Source: Sorangium aterium
GTDB lineage: Bacteria; Myxococcota_A; Polyangia; Polyangiales; Polyangiaceae
Assembly (NCBI RefSeq): GCF_028368935.1
Contig: NZ_JAQNDK010000006.1
Location: 851,501-915,500, forward strand
Direction: 5' to 3'
Length of the DNA: 64,000 bases
Below, piece by piece: positions 43,733 to 55,351 of the stretch. The notes under the pieces were generated by a model. That model worked only from the letters and a program-made list of their open reading frames with translations, was not told the origin of the DNA and made no database searches. Position numbers and translations under genes: made by a program. The first letter of the stretch is position 1, and every line of letters begins with the position of its first letter.

Positions 43733-44308
43733 ATGTGGATGCGTGTCGTGGCGGCGATGTCGATGGCCGGCTGTGCGTCGAGCGGGCAGACATACGCGTA
43801 CGTCATCGAGTCGACCGACGCCGGCCTCGTCGTGGAGGCCAAAGGGATCTTCTTCGCCACGGAGAAGGACACGATCGCCAAGGCGCACGAGAGAGCCCGC
43901 GAGGCCTGTCCGGAGGGCTACACCGTGCTGTCCTCGAACGAGGGAATGGGCATGAGGACGGAGCGCGGCATCGTATTCCGGCTCCGCTTCCGGTGCGGTC
44001 GGGAGCCGGTCGCGCGACCCGTTGACCCTCCCTGGTTCTGCGGCCGGCAGTCTCAGGAGTGCTTCTCTTCGAGCGACGGGTGCCAGCTGCGCCTCCGCGA
44101 GCGGTGCGAATCCCTGCCACTCGACTGCCACGACTCGTGCGCATCGCAGGACGTCGCGGCGTGCTACGACGTGAGCGACCTCAGTAGCGGCGTTCGGGTG
44201 GCCACGCGATGCAGCAGCGACCTGGGCGTCTGCCAGAGCCGAAAGTTCGACGAGCTCAATCACGGAACAACACTTGCCCGGGTGAGCGAGTGCACGGAGC
44301 GCCGCTGA
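43733..44308 (+). CDS. Small Cys-rich lipoprotein
   Basis: 191 aa from ATG 43733: MWMRVVAAMSMAGC, a very short lipoprotein signal. The mature part has a conserved-looking beta domain (YAYVIESTDAGLVVEAKGIF, then A.ERAREACPEGYTVL) and about ten cysteines in the C-terminal half (CGRQSQECFSSSDGCQLRL and so on), suggesting disulfides. Likely outer-membrane lipoprotein; function unknown. Single gene, divergent from the methyltransferase operon. Confidence 0.7.
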   Translation: MWMRVVAAMSMAGCASSGQTYAYVIESTDAGLVVEAKGIFFATEKDTIAKAHERAREACPEGYTVLSSNEGMGMRTERGIVFRLRFRCGREPVARPVDPPWFCGRQSQECFSSSDGCQLRLRERCESLPLDCHDSCASQDVAACYDVSDLSSGVRVATRCSSDLGVCQSRKFDELNHGTTLARVSECTERR

Positions 44309-44597
44309 CCCGTCGACCCAGCCGGCGCGAATACCGACCATCCGTGTTCTTCATCCAGAAGAAGGCGGAGCGAACGATCCTGTTTGCGGGCCGCGTGGCC
44401 GATCCGTCGAGGTAAGGCCTCCAAGCCCGCCGCGGCGCTGCGATCGCACCGTGTGATCAGGCCGTTGATGTCCGTTCGTGTGTCGAAAGGAAAATGCGTC
44501 GGGCCGATCGCGCGTAAGCGGTTTGCGATGCCCGCTGCTCGGGCGGACCAGCATTTTTCTTCATCTCGTCAACACGGCGTGCCAGCCTGCGCCCGCC

Positions 44598-45494
44598 ATG
44601 CGGAACCGATTCGATCGGCTGGCGAAGGACATCGCTCAAGAGGGGATGACACCGATCGGCAAGGTCGTGACCGACGCCGAGGTCCCCGGAGAGGCGCAGC
44701 ATGCGGACCTATGGTACGAACCCGACCCGGCGCGCGCGTCGGGGCGAGAGCGGCTCGGGCTCCTCGGGCGCCTCGCGGCGACGGCGTGCACCATCGAGGC
44801 CTACAGCGACACGCCGAGCGCGGACGAGGTGCGTGCATGCGTGCACAAGCACCTCGCCGTGTGGCGAAGCTATGTGGTCCGCAACCGCGCGTCCGAACCC
44901 CCGTTTCTGTGGATGTCGTCGACCGGCCGCCCAACGGCCGTGATCGCCGGCCTGCGAATGGATCCGATGGCCGGGTGGCCCGCGGGGGTGTACGAAGGCC
45001 CTGGACTGCTACGAACCGCGCTGATCGTCCTCGGCGAGCTGCCACGCGTGCGCTCGACCCTCCTGATGCGGCTGATGGGCGGAGGGCGCGTGCTGCGCGA
45101 GGCGATCGAAGATTTCCGGCGGCTGCCGGAGGACGCGCCCGAGCGCGACATCGCGCTCGGTCCTCTGCTACGCTTCCGAGCGGAGGTCGCCCAGCGCGGG
45201 CCAGCGACACCGGAAGAAGAGGAGTTCGTGATGACCACGCAGGAACTCGTCGAGCAATTCATCGAGCAGGGACGCACGCAGGGGGTCGCGCAGGGGATGG
45301 CGCAGGGGATGGCGCAGGCGACGATCGAGCTCTACGAAGCTCGGTTCGGCCCCATGCCGCCGCCTCTCCGGTTGGTCGTGGAGGCCATGCGCGACCTGCC
45401 GACGCTCCGAGCGTGGCACCTCCTCGCCGGCACCGGGACGCGCGAGGACGTGCACGAGGCCCTCGCCGCCGGTCCCTCCGAGCGCTCGTCCTGA
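44598..45494 (+). CDS. Rpn/DUF4351-like protein (putative nuclease-related family)
   Basis: 298 aa from ATG 44598 (MRNRFDRLAKDIAQEGMTPI). The motif EAQHADLWYEPDPA near residue 35 and FLWMSSTGRPTAVI are typical of a large myxobacterial family related to Rpn (PD-(D/E)xK-type, YhgA-like) putative transposase/recombination proteins. The C-terminal helix has the family's GVAQGMAQGMAQ repeats followed by TIELYEARFG. The usual PD...ExK residues are not clearly intact, so nuclease activity is uncertain. Family members are numerous and mobile. Single gene. Confidence 0.65.
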   Translation: MRNRFDRLAKDIAQEGMTPIGKVVTDAEVPGEAQHADLWYEPDPARASGRERLGLLGRLAATACTIEAYSDTPSADEVRACVHKHLAVWRSYVVRNRASEPPFLWMSSTGRPTAVIAGLRMDPMAGWPAGVYEGPGLLRTALIVLGELPRVRSTLLMRLMGGGRVLREAIEDFRRLPEDAPERDIALGPLLRFRAEVAQRGPATPEEEEFVMTTQELVEQFIEQGRTQGVAQGMAQGMAQATIELYEARFGPMPPPLRLVVEAMRDLPTLRAWHLLAGTGTREDVHEALAAGPSERSS

Positions 45495-45538
45495 CCCCCA
45501 CCGCCAGGTCATTCCTCGATCCGACCGGCGCGCCGCCA

Positions 45539-45589
45539 GCGCCGGGCTGGCCGGAGCGCCGCCGGCGCCTGGCTGGCCGGAGCGCCGCC
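45539..45589. repeat. 26-bp tandem repeat, two copies
   Basis: GCGCC(G/T)GGCTGGCC-GGAGCGCCGCC occurs at 45539 and 45565 with one difference. It lies just after the Rpn-like gene in the 557-bp gap 45495-46051, which has no other gene. Confidence 0.75.
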
Positions 45590-45652
45590 CGCGCGACCCA
45601 CGGCGGCCTCGGGCCATGGGCCGAAGCGCCTAGACGACGCGTCGTGCCGGGT

Positions 45653-45698
45653 GTTACCAAACGTAACGCGCGCCCATCGAAGCGTTACCGAACGTAAC
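45653..45698. promoter_or_regulatory. Paired GTTAC-N5-GTAAC palindromes
   Basis: GTTACCAAACGTAAC at 45653-45667 and GTTACCGAACGTAAC at 45684-45698; the two dyads start 31 bases apart (about three helical turns). They lie 350 bp before the GDSL esterase gene and 160 bp after the Rpn-like gene. This is a likely protein-binding site pair of unknown regulator. Confidence 0.5.
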
Positions 45699-46051
45699 GT
45701 CGCGTGTCCGGACGACGCCACCCGGGCGTTCTCCCGGCGATGAACCGAGTAGTAGTTCGAGTCCTCATGTGACACAGTCGACGCGCGTGTGAGGGGCATG
45801 GCATCGGCCCGCGCTCTCCCGCGCGCCTCCGGACATCGACGGTGGACAGCGCAGCCATCCAGACGAGCTCTTCGATGGATCCGAGCTCGATCCAGGCGAC
45901 GCTGCGCGCACGAGCGAACCGGCGCGCTCTCGGCTGAAATCAAGGAAATTCGAAAGTTCGAATGCGCTGAAGGAGCTGCTGATCGGGGGCGGTGCGCCGA
46001 GGGGCAATTCGAACGATCGCGAACACGGCAATCTTTCGAGCGTCGAGGACC

Positions 46052-47456
<1,405 letters not shown>

Positions 47457-47458
<2 letters not shown>

Positions 47459-47529
47459 AGCGGAGGCCGCTCTGGGGGGCGTGGGGGGCGCCCGATCGGG
47501 CGCGCGGAGCTCCGAGCTCCCGCGCGCCC
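47457..47529 (+). terminator. Two GC hairpins after the GDSL gene
   Basis: AGAGCGG-AGG-CCGCTCT (47457-47473) starts inside the stop codon. A second long stem, GGGCGCGCGGAGCTC paired with GAGCTCCCGCGCGCCC (one bulge), spans 47498-47529. Neither has a T-tract. A factor-assisted terminator is likely. The remaining stretch to 47783 has only a 34-codon frame (47683-47787) that I do not support as a gene. Confidence 0.55.
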
Positions 47530-47783
47530 GGCGAAGGCCACCCGCTCCCCCGGTGGAGAAAGCGCCTCGGTCCTCGTAGGGCGCCATGACCGGTAACCTG
47601 GACAACTGAGCCGATAACGTTGACGCGTTGCGCTATGCGTCCTCGCGTATTCAGCCGCAACGGTCCTGAGTAGCCTTGTCCCATGCGCGGAGGAGACGAC
47701 ACGGAGGCCAGCGCGACGGATGGCGCGCCCGTGCTCGTGGCGGCGGCCGCGATCGGGGCGAGGCGCTGGATCGAGGTGGCGCC

Positions 47784-49172
<1,389 letters not shown>

Positions 49173-49207
49173 GCCGCCATCGACGGCGACGCGCGTGTCA
49201 ATTTGGG

Positions 49208-49236
49208 TTGACTGGCTCGATGTGAACGTTCACAAT
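49208..49236 (+). promoter_or_regulatory. Candidate sigma-70 promoter of the GH43 gene
   Basis: TTGACT (49208-49213) and CACAAT (49231-49236) are 17 bases apart. The -10 is a four-of-six match. The palindromic operator fills the spacer and most of the -10, the classic place for a repressor. Confidence 0.5.
49221..49234. promoter_or_regulatory. LacI/GalR-type operator before the GH43 gene
   Basis: TGTGAACGTTCACA, identical to the site at 21622-21635 of the alpha-xyloside operon. It lies 301 bp before ATG 49535. The leader between has no gene. Confidence 0.75.
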
Positions 49237-49534
49237 TGACTCAGGTGCGCTCGGGCAGGGCGGTTACCTGACCAGGCCCCTCCTGGGGTCGGCATTCTTG
49301 GCGGAAAATTGAACAGGGAGCCGGGGAGCCGGGGAGATTGGTGGGAGTTGATTCCCCGTCTTCTCACCTCCCTGTGAGTTCCCCCGAAAAACTTGTGGCG
49401 ATGCTTCAGGGCGGCCGTCGCGCGACCACGGCGGGTCGTCCCGGCCAAGGAGCGGCGTCGCCTGGACGCGTCCATTTTTCATTTTTCTGAAAGCCGCGCG
49501 CCGCGCGCTCACGCTGACACCTCTTAATCGGGCC

Positions 49535-51388
49535 ATGACCATGCACTTCTCTTCCCAACCTCCCAGCACCCGCTCTCTCAACCGACGCGCAGGCGGTACG
49601 GCGTCTGCTGTCTGTCTTCTCGCTCTCCTTGCAGGGTGTAGCGGGGAGTCGCAGGTGGGCGACGGCGATGGCGGCAGCGGCGGCGGCGGCACCACGGGCG
49701 CGACGACCGGCCCCGGGATGGGCGTTTCGAGCAGCAGCGGCTCGGGCGGGAGCAATGGCCAGACGACGAGCGTCGGTTCGACGAGCGCCAGCGGAGGCTC
49801 GGACGCGACCGGAGGCGGTGACCCCGGTACCGGCGGCGGCGGTGACGGCGGCGACGGCGGCGGCGCCCCGGCTGTCTGCCCCGAGACCTACTCCAATCCT
49901 CTCCTCTGGCAGGACCTCCCCGACCTCGAGGTCATTCGCGTCGACGACACCTACTACTACACGGCGTCCACGTTCCACCATGCGCCGGGAGCGCCCCTGC
50001 TCCGCTCCTACGATCTGGTCCACTGGGAGTACGTTTCACACTCCGTTCCCCTGCTGGACGTCGACCCGTCGTACGACCTGAGCGGGGGCCGATCCTATGT
50101 CAACGGCATCTGGGCGTCGACGCTCCAGTACCGGGAGAGCAACAAGACCTTCTACTGGATGGGCTGCATGCACAACAAGGGCGGCGGCTGGGTCTTCACA
50201 TCCAAGTCCCCGGAAGGTCCGTGGGAAAAGCACAAGGGTGGCTGTTACTACGACATGGGGTTGTTGATCGACGACGACGACACCATGTACGTGGCCTCCG
50301 GAAACAACACGATCAGCGTGGCGCAGCTGAGCGCGGACGGCTTCAGCCAGGTCAAGAGTCAGACGGTGTTCCAGACGCCGGGCGACCTCTCCGGACCGCT
50401 GGAGGGCTCTCGCTTCATCAAGAAGGACGGAGTCTACTACATCTTCACCACGCAATACGCGAACGGTGAGTATGTGCTGCGCTCGACGAAGGGGCCCTTT
50501 GGTCCCTACGAAATGCGGCCCTTCGCGGTGAGGGTGCCCTACGCCGGCGCTCCGGGCTCCGGCGGCTCCCCGCACCAGGGCGGCATCGTCCAGACGCAGA
50601 ACGGCGACTGGTACTACCTCGGGTTCAACGACTCGTACCCGGCCGGCCGCATCCCGGTGATGGCCCCGATGACCTGGAACGACGGCTGGCCCTCGCTCAC
50701 GCTGGTGGACGGCAAGTGGGGAGGTACGTATCCCTTCCCGGACCTGCCTTGCGGATCGAATCGAGTGAAGCCGCCTGTGACCAAGGACACCTTCGCGGAG
50801 GCGACCCTGCGTCCAGAGTGGGAGTGGAACCACAACCCCGACAGCACCAAGTGGTCCTCAGGGGCTGGGCTGACGCTGCAGACGGCGACGGTGACCGACG
50901 ATCTGTACGCCGCTCGAAACACGCTGACGCGCCGTATCGAAGGACCCGTCTCGATCGGGACGATCGAGCTCGACTACAGCAAGATGCAGAACGGCGACGT
51001 CGCCGGCCTGGCCGCCCTGCGCGACGTATCGGCGTGGATCGGGGTCAAGAAGGCCAGCGGGGGAGCGCGCGTCGTGATGACCAACGGCGTCAACATGAAC
51101 ACCTCCTGGGCCACGACGGGCAAGGGCACCGAGGCGGCTGGCGCGGACGTGTCCGGCGGCAAGATCTGGCTGCGCGTGGAGGCCAACGTCCGCTCGGATG
51201 GCGGCGGCGCGCAGGCGCGCTTCTCCTACAGCACGGACGGCACCCGATTCACCAACCTGGGCAACACGCTCAGCATGAACAAGAACTGGCAGTACTTCCT
51301 CGGCTACCGGTTCGGCATCTTCAACTACGCCACGCAGTCGCTGGGCGGCTCGGTGAAGGTCGCTTCCTTCGAGGTAACCAAGCCGTAA
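49535..51388 (+). CDS. Secreted GH43 beta-xylosidase/arabinofuranosidase lipoprotein
   Basis: 617 aa from ATG 49535. Signal with lipobox LLALLAGC; Gly/Ser/Thr linker to about residue 110. The five-bladed propeller begins YSNPLLWQDLPDLEVIRVDD, in which Asp of LPDLE is the general base. The transition-state Asp is in CYYDMGLLIDDDDTMYV and the general-acid Glu in GPLEGSRFIKKDGVYY. HQGGIVQTQNGDWYYLGF closes the propeller. A C-terminal concanavalin-like (GH43_C2/DUF1349-type) domain starts near FAEATLRPEWEW. Such enzymes release xylose or arabinose from arabinoxylan. The palindromic operator shared with the xyloside uptake operon links it to the same regulon. Confidence 0.92.
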   Translation: MTMHFSSQPPSTRSLNRRAGGTASAVCLLALLAGCSGESQVGDGDGGSGGGGTTGATTGPGMGVSSSSGSGGSNGQTTSVGSTSASGGSDATGGGDPGTGGGGDGGDGGGAPAVCPETYSNPLLWQDLPDLEVIRVDDTYYYTASTFHHAPGAPLLRSYDLVHWEYVSHSVPLLDVDPSYDLSGGRSYVNGIWASTLQYRESNKTFYWMGCMHNKGGGWVFTSKSPEGPWEKHKGGCYYDMGLLIDDDDTMYVASGNNTISVAQLSADGFSQVKSQTVFQTPGDLSGPLEGSRFIKKDGVYYIFTTQYANGEYVLRSTKGPFGPYEMRPFAVRVPYAGAPGSGGSPHQGGIVQTQNGDWYYLGFNDSYPAGRIPVMAPMTWNDGWPSLTLVDGKWGGTYPFPDLPCGSNRVKPPVTKDTFAEATLRPEWEWNHNPDSTKWSSGAGLTLQTATVTDDLYAARNTLTRRIEGPVSIGTIELDYSKMQNGDVAGLAALRDVSAWIGVKKASGGARVVMTNGVNMNTSWATTGKGTEAAGADVSGGKIWLRVEANVRSDGGGAQARFSYSTDGTRFTNLGNTLSMNKNWQYFLGYRFGIFNYATQSLGGSVKVASFEVTKP

Positions 51389-51611
51389 GATGCGAGCCGA
51401 CCGCCCGCATGGTCATCGGCGTGACCGAGAGCGAGAGCCCCACGGGCGCGCTCGAGGGCGCGTTGGGGCGCTCGCCGGGTCGTGCGCCGTGTGGGGCGGC
51501 GTCGACCCGGCGGCGTTCATCGATGGCGATGGAGAGGCGCGTGTTGGCGGGGGATTGCCCCCCAGGAGCCGCTCATGCAGCGGGCCGCGGGGAGGGCGGA
51601 GCGGGGCGAGC

Positions 51612-53198
51612 CTACTTCTTCGTCGGCGCGGGCGCGCCGCTCTGGATCCAGCTGCGGAGGGCCGAAAGCTCGGCGCTCGTCAGGCTCGGCTTGCCGTCCG
51701 CGGCCTGCGGCATGACGCCCGTCTGGCAGGTGCCGCCTGCGGAAGGCCTGCATCCGGCGTTCCCGGCCGTCCCTGCGACCTTGAGGTAGAGCCAGCTCTG
51801 GTCCGGGTTCCCCGGGACCACGAGCTTGAACTGCCCACCGCCCCTGGCCGTCTTGTTGACGAGGCCCGCGACGATGTCCGCCGAGCTGATGTCGCCGCCG
51901 AGCGACAGACCGGCTTGGGGACCGGTCGACGGCGCAGCGTGGCAGCCGCTGCACTTGTGGATCGCGCTCTCGAAGATCGGACGGATGGTCTCGTGGAAGA
52001 CGCCGGACTCCTCGGGCAGGGGATTTCCGGGATCCGGATCCGGCGTCAGGTCGGGATTGATGACCTGAGCGATCGCGTCCATCTCGTAACACTGGGCAGC
52101 GACCGCGTCCTTCAGCTTCTGATCGGTGGGCGACATGCCCTTGGCGACACGGTACTTCTCCCAGACATTGTCGATCCAGCCGTGCAGCTTCCAGAACATG
52201 TAGTTGTCGATGTTCGTGAACTGGTTGCCGAGGCCGTGGTCGGTGTTCTGGGAGCGCACCCACTTGAAGTGGAGATCGCCGTGCAGGCCGCTGGCCTGCT
52301 GGTTGGTGCCCGGGATGGCCTGGCCGGCGAAGCACTGGAGCCACATGCCGAGCGCGCCCTCGTCCGGGAAGCGGCTCAGGTTCTCCGGCTTGTCGATCTC
52401 GTCGCCGATCTTCGCGTTGGCGAGCGTCGTGGCGCTCCAGGGCCTGAAGTCCGATCTCCACTGCTGAGGCACCTCCTCCGCCGTCGTGGGGAACTTCTTG
52501 AAGCCCTCGAACTGCTCCGAGTGCTTCGGCCAGAGCTGCTTCAGCGACTGGATCATGTGCCGGTGCATGGCGAGGAACTGGAAGCCGTCGCCCGTGCTCT
52601 TGCACTCCTGGTCCGACGGGACTGGGACCGCCGATTTGCAGATATTGACCCTGCTCATGCCCATGCCGCCGGTGCAGCGCCGGATGCTATGCCACTCGAA
52701 GTGGGCGGCTTGCCATTCGTTCTCCTCCATCCAGGAGATGACCTCCGGCTGAACCGTGAGATCGATCTGACCGTTCTTCGTGAACTCCGCCGAACCGTCC
52801 TTCATCGTCGCGTCGGTGGGATGGGGATCGTAACCGTCCACGCAATGATCCTTCGGGTGCGTGTCGCCCGTTCCGCTCGATCCGCCGGTGCCGCCGGCGG
52901 GATCTCCGGTGGACGAGGAGGAGCCCGTCGTCGCGGTGGAGGTCGAGGGGACGCCGGCGCCGGCGCCGCTGGTGCTTGCGCCGGGACCGGTGCTGGTGCC
53001 GGTGCCGGTCAACGAGGAAGTCGAGGTGGAGGTGGGCACGTCGCCGCCGCCTGCTCCACCGGTGCCCCCGGCGTCGGGATCGTCGCCGCTACAGGCTCCC
53101 AGCACCAAGGCGGTAATGCACGAGAGTAATCCGAATGTGCGTTGCGAGATCTTGCCCAATGACACGGTGGACGGACCTGCCTGATCGTTGATTCGCAT
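51612..53198 (-). CDS. Tyrosinase-like copper lipoprotein with CxxCH motif
   Basis: 528 aa from ATG 53198. Lipoprotein signal with LVLGAC; Gly, Ser and Thr linker to about residue 125. The middle part has a type-3 copper-like pattern: FEWHSIRRC, then FLAMHRHMIQSLKQLWPKH, and later HGDLHFKW and FWKLHGWIDNVWEKY, corresponding to CuA (F..xHR) and CuB (FW..H...D..W) signatures of tyrosinases and hemocyanins. The C-terminal part contains KCSGCHAAP, a c-type heme-binding CxxCH within a PF07635-like planctomycete cytochrome segment (FETIRPIFES-type context: TIRPIFESAIHKCSGC). It could oxidise phenolic compounds at the cell surface; activity is inferred. Confidence 0.75.
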   Translation of the reverse strand: MRINDQAGPSTVSLGKISQRTFGLLSCITALVLGACSGDDPDAGGTGGAGGGDVPTSTSTSSLTGTGTSTGPGASTSGAGAGVPSTSTATTGSSSSTGDPAGGTGGSSGTGDTHPKDHCVDGYDPHPTDATMKDGSAEFTKNGQIDLTVQPEVISWMEENEWQAAHFEWHSIRRCTGGMGMSRVNICKSAVPVPSDQECKSTGDGFQFLAMHRHMIQSLKQLWPKHSEQFEGFKKFPTTAEEVPQQWRSDFRPWSATTLANAKIGDEIDKPENLSRFPDEGALGMWLQCFAGQAIPGTNQQASGLHGDLHFKWVRSQNTDHGLGNQFTNIDNYMFWKLHGWIDNVWEKYRVAKGMSPTDQKLKDAVAAQCYEMDAIAQVINPDLTPDPDPGNPLPEESGVFHETIRPIFESAIHKCSGCHAAPSTGPQAGLSLGGDISSADIVAGLVNKTARGGGQFKLVVPGNPDQSWLYLKVAGTAGNAGCRPSAGGTCQTGVMPQAADGKPSLTSAELSALRSWIQSGAPAPTKK

Positions 53199-53871
53199 GG
53201 TGCTCCTCGTTACCGCTGGATGCCGGACCGCTGGGTGCCGGGCGCATGCTTCCGCGCGGCCGCTGAGCCAGACGCCAGATGGAGCATCGGCCAACCGCCG
53301 GTAGCATTTGCGTAGCACGAGGTTTTCGAGCGGAGAAGCGGGTGTAAATTTGCTGCGAAACGATCGTCGCCGTCTTTGGATGAGGCGTGGGGGAAGGGAA
53401 AGTAAAGAGTTTTTAATAAGTCAAGGGTGATTCGCCGCTCACCCCAGGTGATGAAAGGCGCGTTGCGCCATCCGGCTTCCGCCTGGAAAAGTGAAGCTGT
53501 ACCGATGGCTGATCGTCGTCATGAGCTATCGACCCGCTCAGGCCGGTGACGGACCAGGTCATCGCGATGCCGCTGGTCGGCTCCCTGGACGCGCCTCGGC
53601 GACCTCGTGACGCCTCGAACCCTGAAGGAGGGTATCGCGTTCACCCTGCGGCGCGAGCGCCGCGGCTCTCGGGCGCCGGCGCGCGAGTGGGCTGCTCGAT
53701 GAGCTCTCGGCGATCGTCACGGAGCATGTCGGGCGGCCCGCGGGCGCATCTTCTCGCTCGTTGACCCTCTCGCGCGACGCGATCTACCGTGCGACCGCCC
53801 CCCATGAACCTCCACGTCGTCCGCCAAGGCGAGCACCCGGCTGCCATGGCGCGTCGCTGCTGAGCGAGGCG
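53199..53871. other. 673-bp intergenic region with AT-rich core
   Basis: No gene is supported. The stretch 53330-53440 is clearly less GC-rich (contains AAAGTAAAGAGTTTTTAAT) and may hold the promoter of the minus-strand copper lipoprotein. The remainder up to 53871 is GC-rich with no coding signature. Confidence 0.45.
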
Positions 53872-54129
53872 ATGCTTCCGGCGGACGAGGTCATCAAGAA
53901 GCTCGTGCACGTGCTCGCGCCGTACCTCGGCGAGAACATGGCGCGCGCGGCCGTGCGCAGCCAGGCGGACAAGCTGGCGTTCAAGCACGGGCGCCTGTCC
54001 CCGGCCGACGTGGAGCGCCTGCTCGCCGCGGTCGCGCCGGGGCTCGGCGTGTTCGTCGGGCGGGACAAGGCGCAGCGGATCCTCGACGATGCGCGCGCCG
54101 CCATCGGCGCGCCGGGAGGAGATCCATGA
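53872..54129 (+). CDS. Small helical protein upstream of a membrane protein
   Basis: 85 aa from ATG 53872 (MLPADEVIKKLVHVLAPYLG). The protein is helical, with ENMARAAVRSQADKLAF and LSPADVERLLAAVAPGLGVF blocks that look like a conserved small domain, two helix-hairpins with a conserved KAQRILDD. An earlier in-frame start (53761) adds a low-complexity Pro/Arg stretch and is less likely. It overlaps the next gene by ATGA. Function unknown. Confidence 0.65.
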   Translation: MLPADEVIKKLVHVLAPYLGENMARAAVRSQADKLAFKHGRLSPADVERLLAAVAPGLGVFVGRDKAQRILDDARAAIGAPGGDP

Positions 54130-54941
54130 CGCGAGTCCCCGTTCGCCGCGTGGCGCCGGTGGTGGTGACGATCGTGTGCGCGGTGTACGTCCCGCGCCTC
54201 CTGCCGCAGGCCGCGGCGCTCTCGGAGCGGCTCCTCCCCACGCCGGTCGTCGATACCGTGGGTCCGCTCGTGCGGCTCGCGTGCCTCGCGGTCGCCGCCG
54301 TGTTCGGCCTGCGCAGCGCCGCGCGCCTCGAGCGCGACAACCCGGCGCGCGGCCCGTGGTTCCTCCTCGGCGCCTGGCTCGCGCTCTTCACCCTGGGCCA
54401 GGTCGGGCTCGTGTACTACCCGCTCGTCGCGCGCGCGCCCACGCCGCTGCCGTCGATCGCGGACGCCGCGTTCCTCCTCGGATATGCGCTGTTGATCGCC
54501 GCGTCGGTGCGCTTCGTCTTCGTGTACCGCGCCGCCGGCTTCCCCGTCGGCAGCGCGCGCGAGCACCTCGGCATCGCCGCGGGCGCGGCGGCGGCGATGG
54601 CGATCGTCGGTTATCCCGTGCTCGCCCCGATCGCGCGCGCGCCGGTGCCGCTCGGCGAGCGGCTCATCAACATCGCCTATCCCATCCTCGATCTGATCGC
54701 GCTCGTCCCCGCGCTGGTGATGCTGCGGATCACCCGGGCCTTCCGCGGCGGCAAGGTGTGGGCCATCTGGGGATCGCTGCTCGCGGGCTGCGCGCTCATG
54801 GCCGCGGGAGACATCCTGTTCGCGTTCTTCTCCTCGGCGAATATGACGGCGTTCGGGCCGGGCGTGGACATGATGTTGCTCCTCGGGTATTTCGCCGCGG
54901 CGTGCGGGACGATGCTGCAATACGAGACGATCACCGACTGA
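54126..54941 (+). CDS. Eight-helix membrane protein resembling sensor module of GGDEF proteins, no output domain
   Basis: 271 aa. Eight hydrophobic helices: VAPVVVTIVCAVYVPRLL through MMLLLGYFAAACGTML. The segment PTPLPSIADAAFLLGYALLI is the typical loop-helix of the 7TM-type N-terminal sensor found before GGDEF/EAL or kinase domains. Here the protein ends right after the last helix (QYETITD), so there is no catalytic domain. It may be a stand-alone sensor working with the coupled small protein, or a truncated gene. Located in the inner membrane. Confidence 0.72.
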   Translation: MTRVPVRRVAPVVVTIVCAVYVPRLLPQAAALSERLLPTPVVDTVGPLVRLACLAVAAVFGLRSAARLERDNPARGPWFLLGAWLALFTLGQVGLVYYPLVARAPTPLPSIADAAFLLGYALLIAASVRFVFVYRAAGFPVGSAREHLGIAAGAAAAMAIVGYPVLAPIARAPVPLGERLINIAYPILDLIALVPALVMLRITRAFRGGKVWAIWGSLLAGCALMAAGDILFAFFSSANMTAFGPGVDMMLLLGYFAAACGTMLQYETITD

Positions 54942-55005
54942 CGACGGGGGGGGCGGTACACGCCGCAGGGGAGCCGTCGCCGAGGCGCAGACCGTTCCAG
55001 GCAGC

Positions 55006-55105
55006 GCGCGATGTCACGGTGAGAGCGTGACGTCGGGTGTGACATGTCACGCCCCCGGCCGTGACATGTCACGCCGCTGTCGCGGTCGGGGGTGTGACAT
55101 GTCAC
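55006..55105. promoter_or_regulatory. Helically phased array of GTGACATGTCAC operators
   Basis: Three perfect 12-bp palindromes GTGACATGTCAC lie at 55039-55050, 55061-55072 and 55094-55105. Starts differ by 22 and 33 bases, multiples of 11. A degenerate fourth site with an intact right half, GCGCGATGTCAC, is at 55006-55017, again 33 bases away. The array is 250-350 bp upstream of the cupin-methyltransferase pair. Binding of a dimeric regulator on one face of the helix is likely. Confidence 0.7.
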
Positions 55106-55259
55106 GGCGGCTCGCCGGGCGGAGACGTCGACCCGCTGGCCTGGCGCGCGCCGCGGCTCGCCCAGTTCGGCCGGATTTGCCGCATCGGTACGCTTTCGCT
55201 GCCCCGATCAACGTCACGCTGGCGAGGGCGCGCCTGGCGGCATGCGCGTTGCAAAGTCA

Positions 55260-55295
55260 CTCGATGACTCGATGGCTCGATGACTCGATGGCTCG
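55260..55295. repeat. 8-bp tandem repeat (CTCGATGA/CTCGATGG)
   Basis: CTCGATGA and CTCGATGG alternate four times from 55260 and end in CTCG. The array lies 57 bp before the cupin gene. Copy number could vary by slippage and change the spacing of the leader. Confidence 0.75.
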
Positions 55296-55351
55296 CAACA
55301 CCCGTCCAGGGGCGCGCGGCACCGCCGCGCCATCACACGGAGCGGAGCGTC

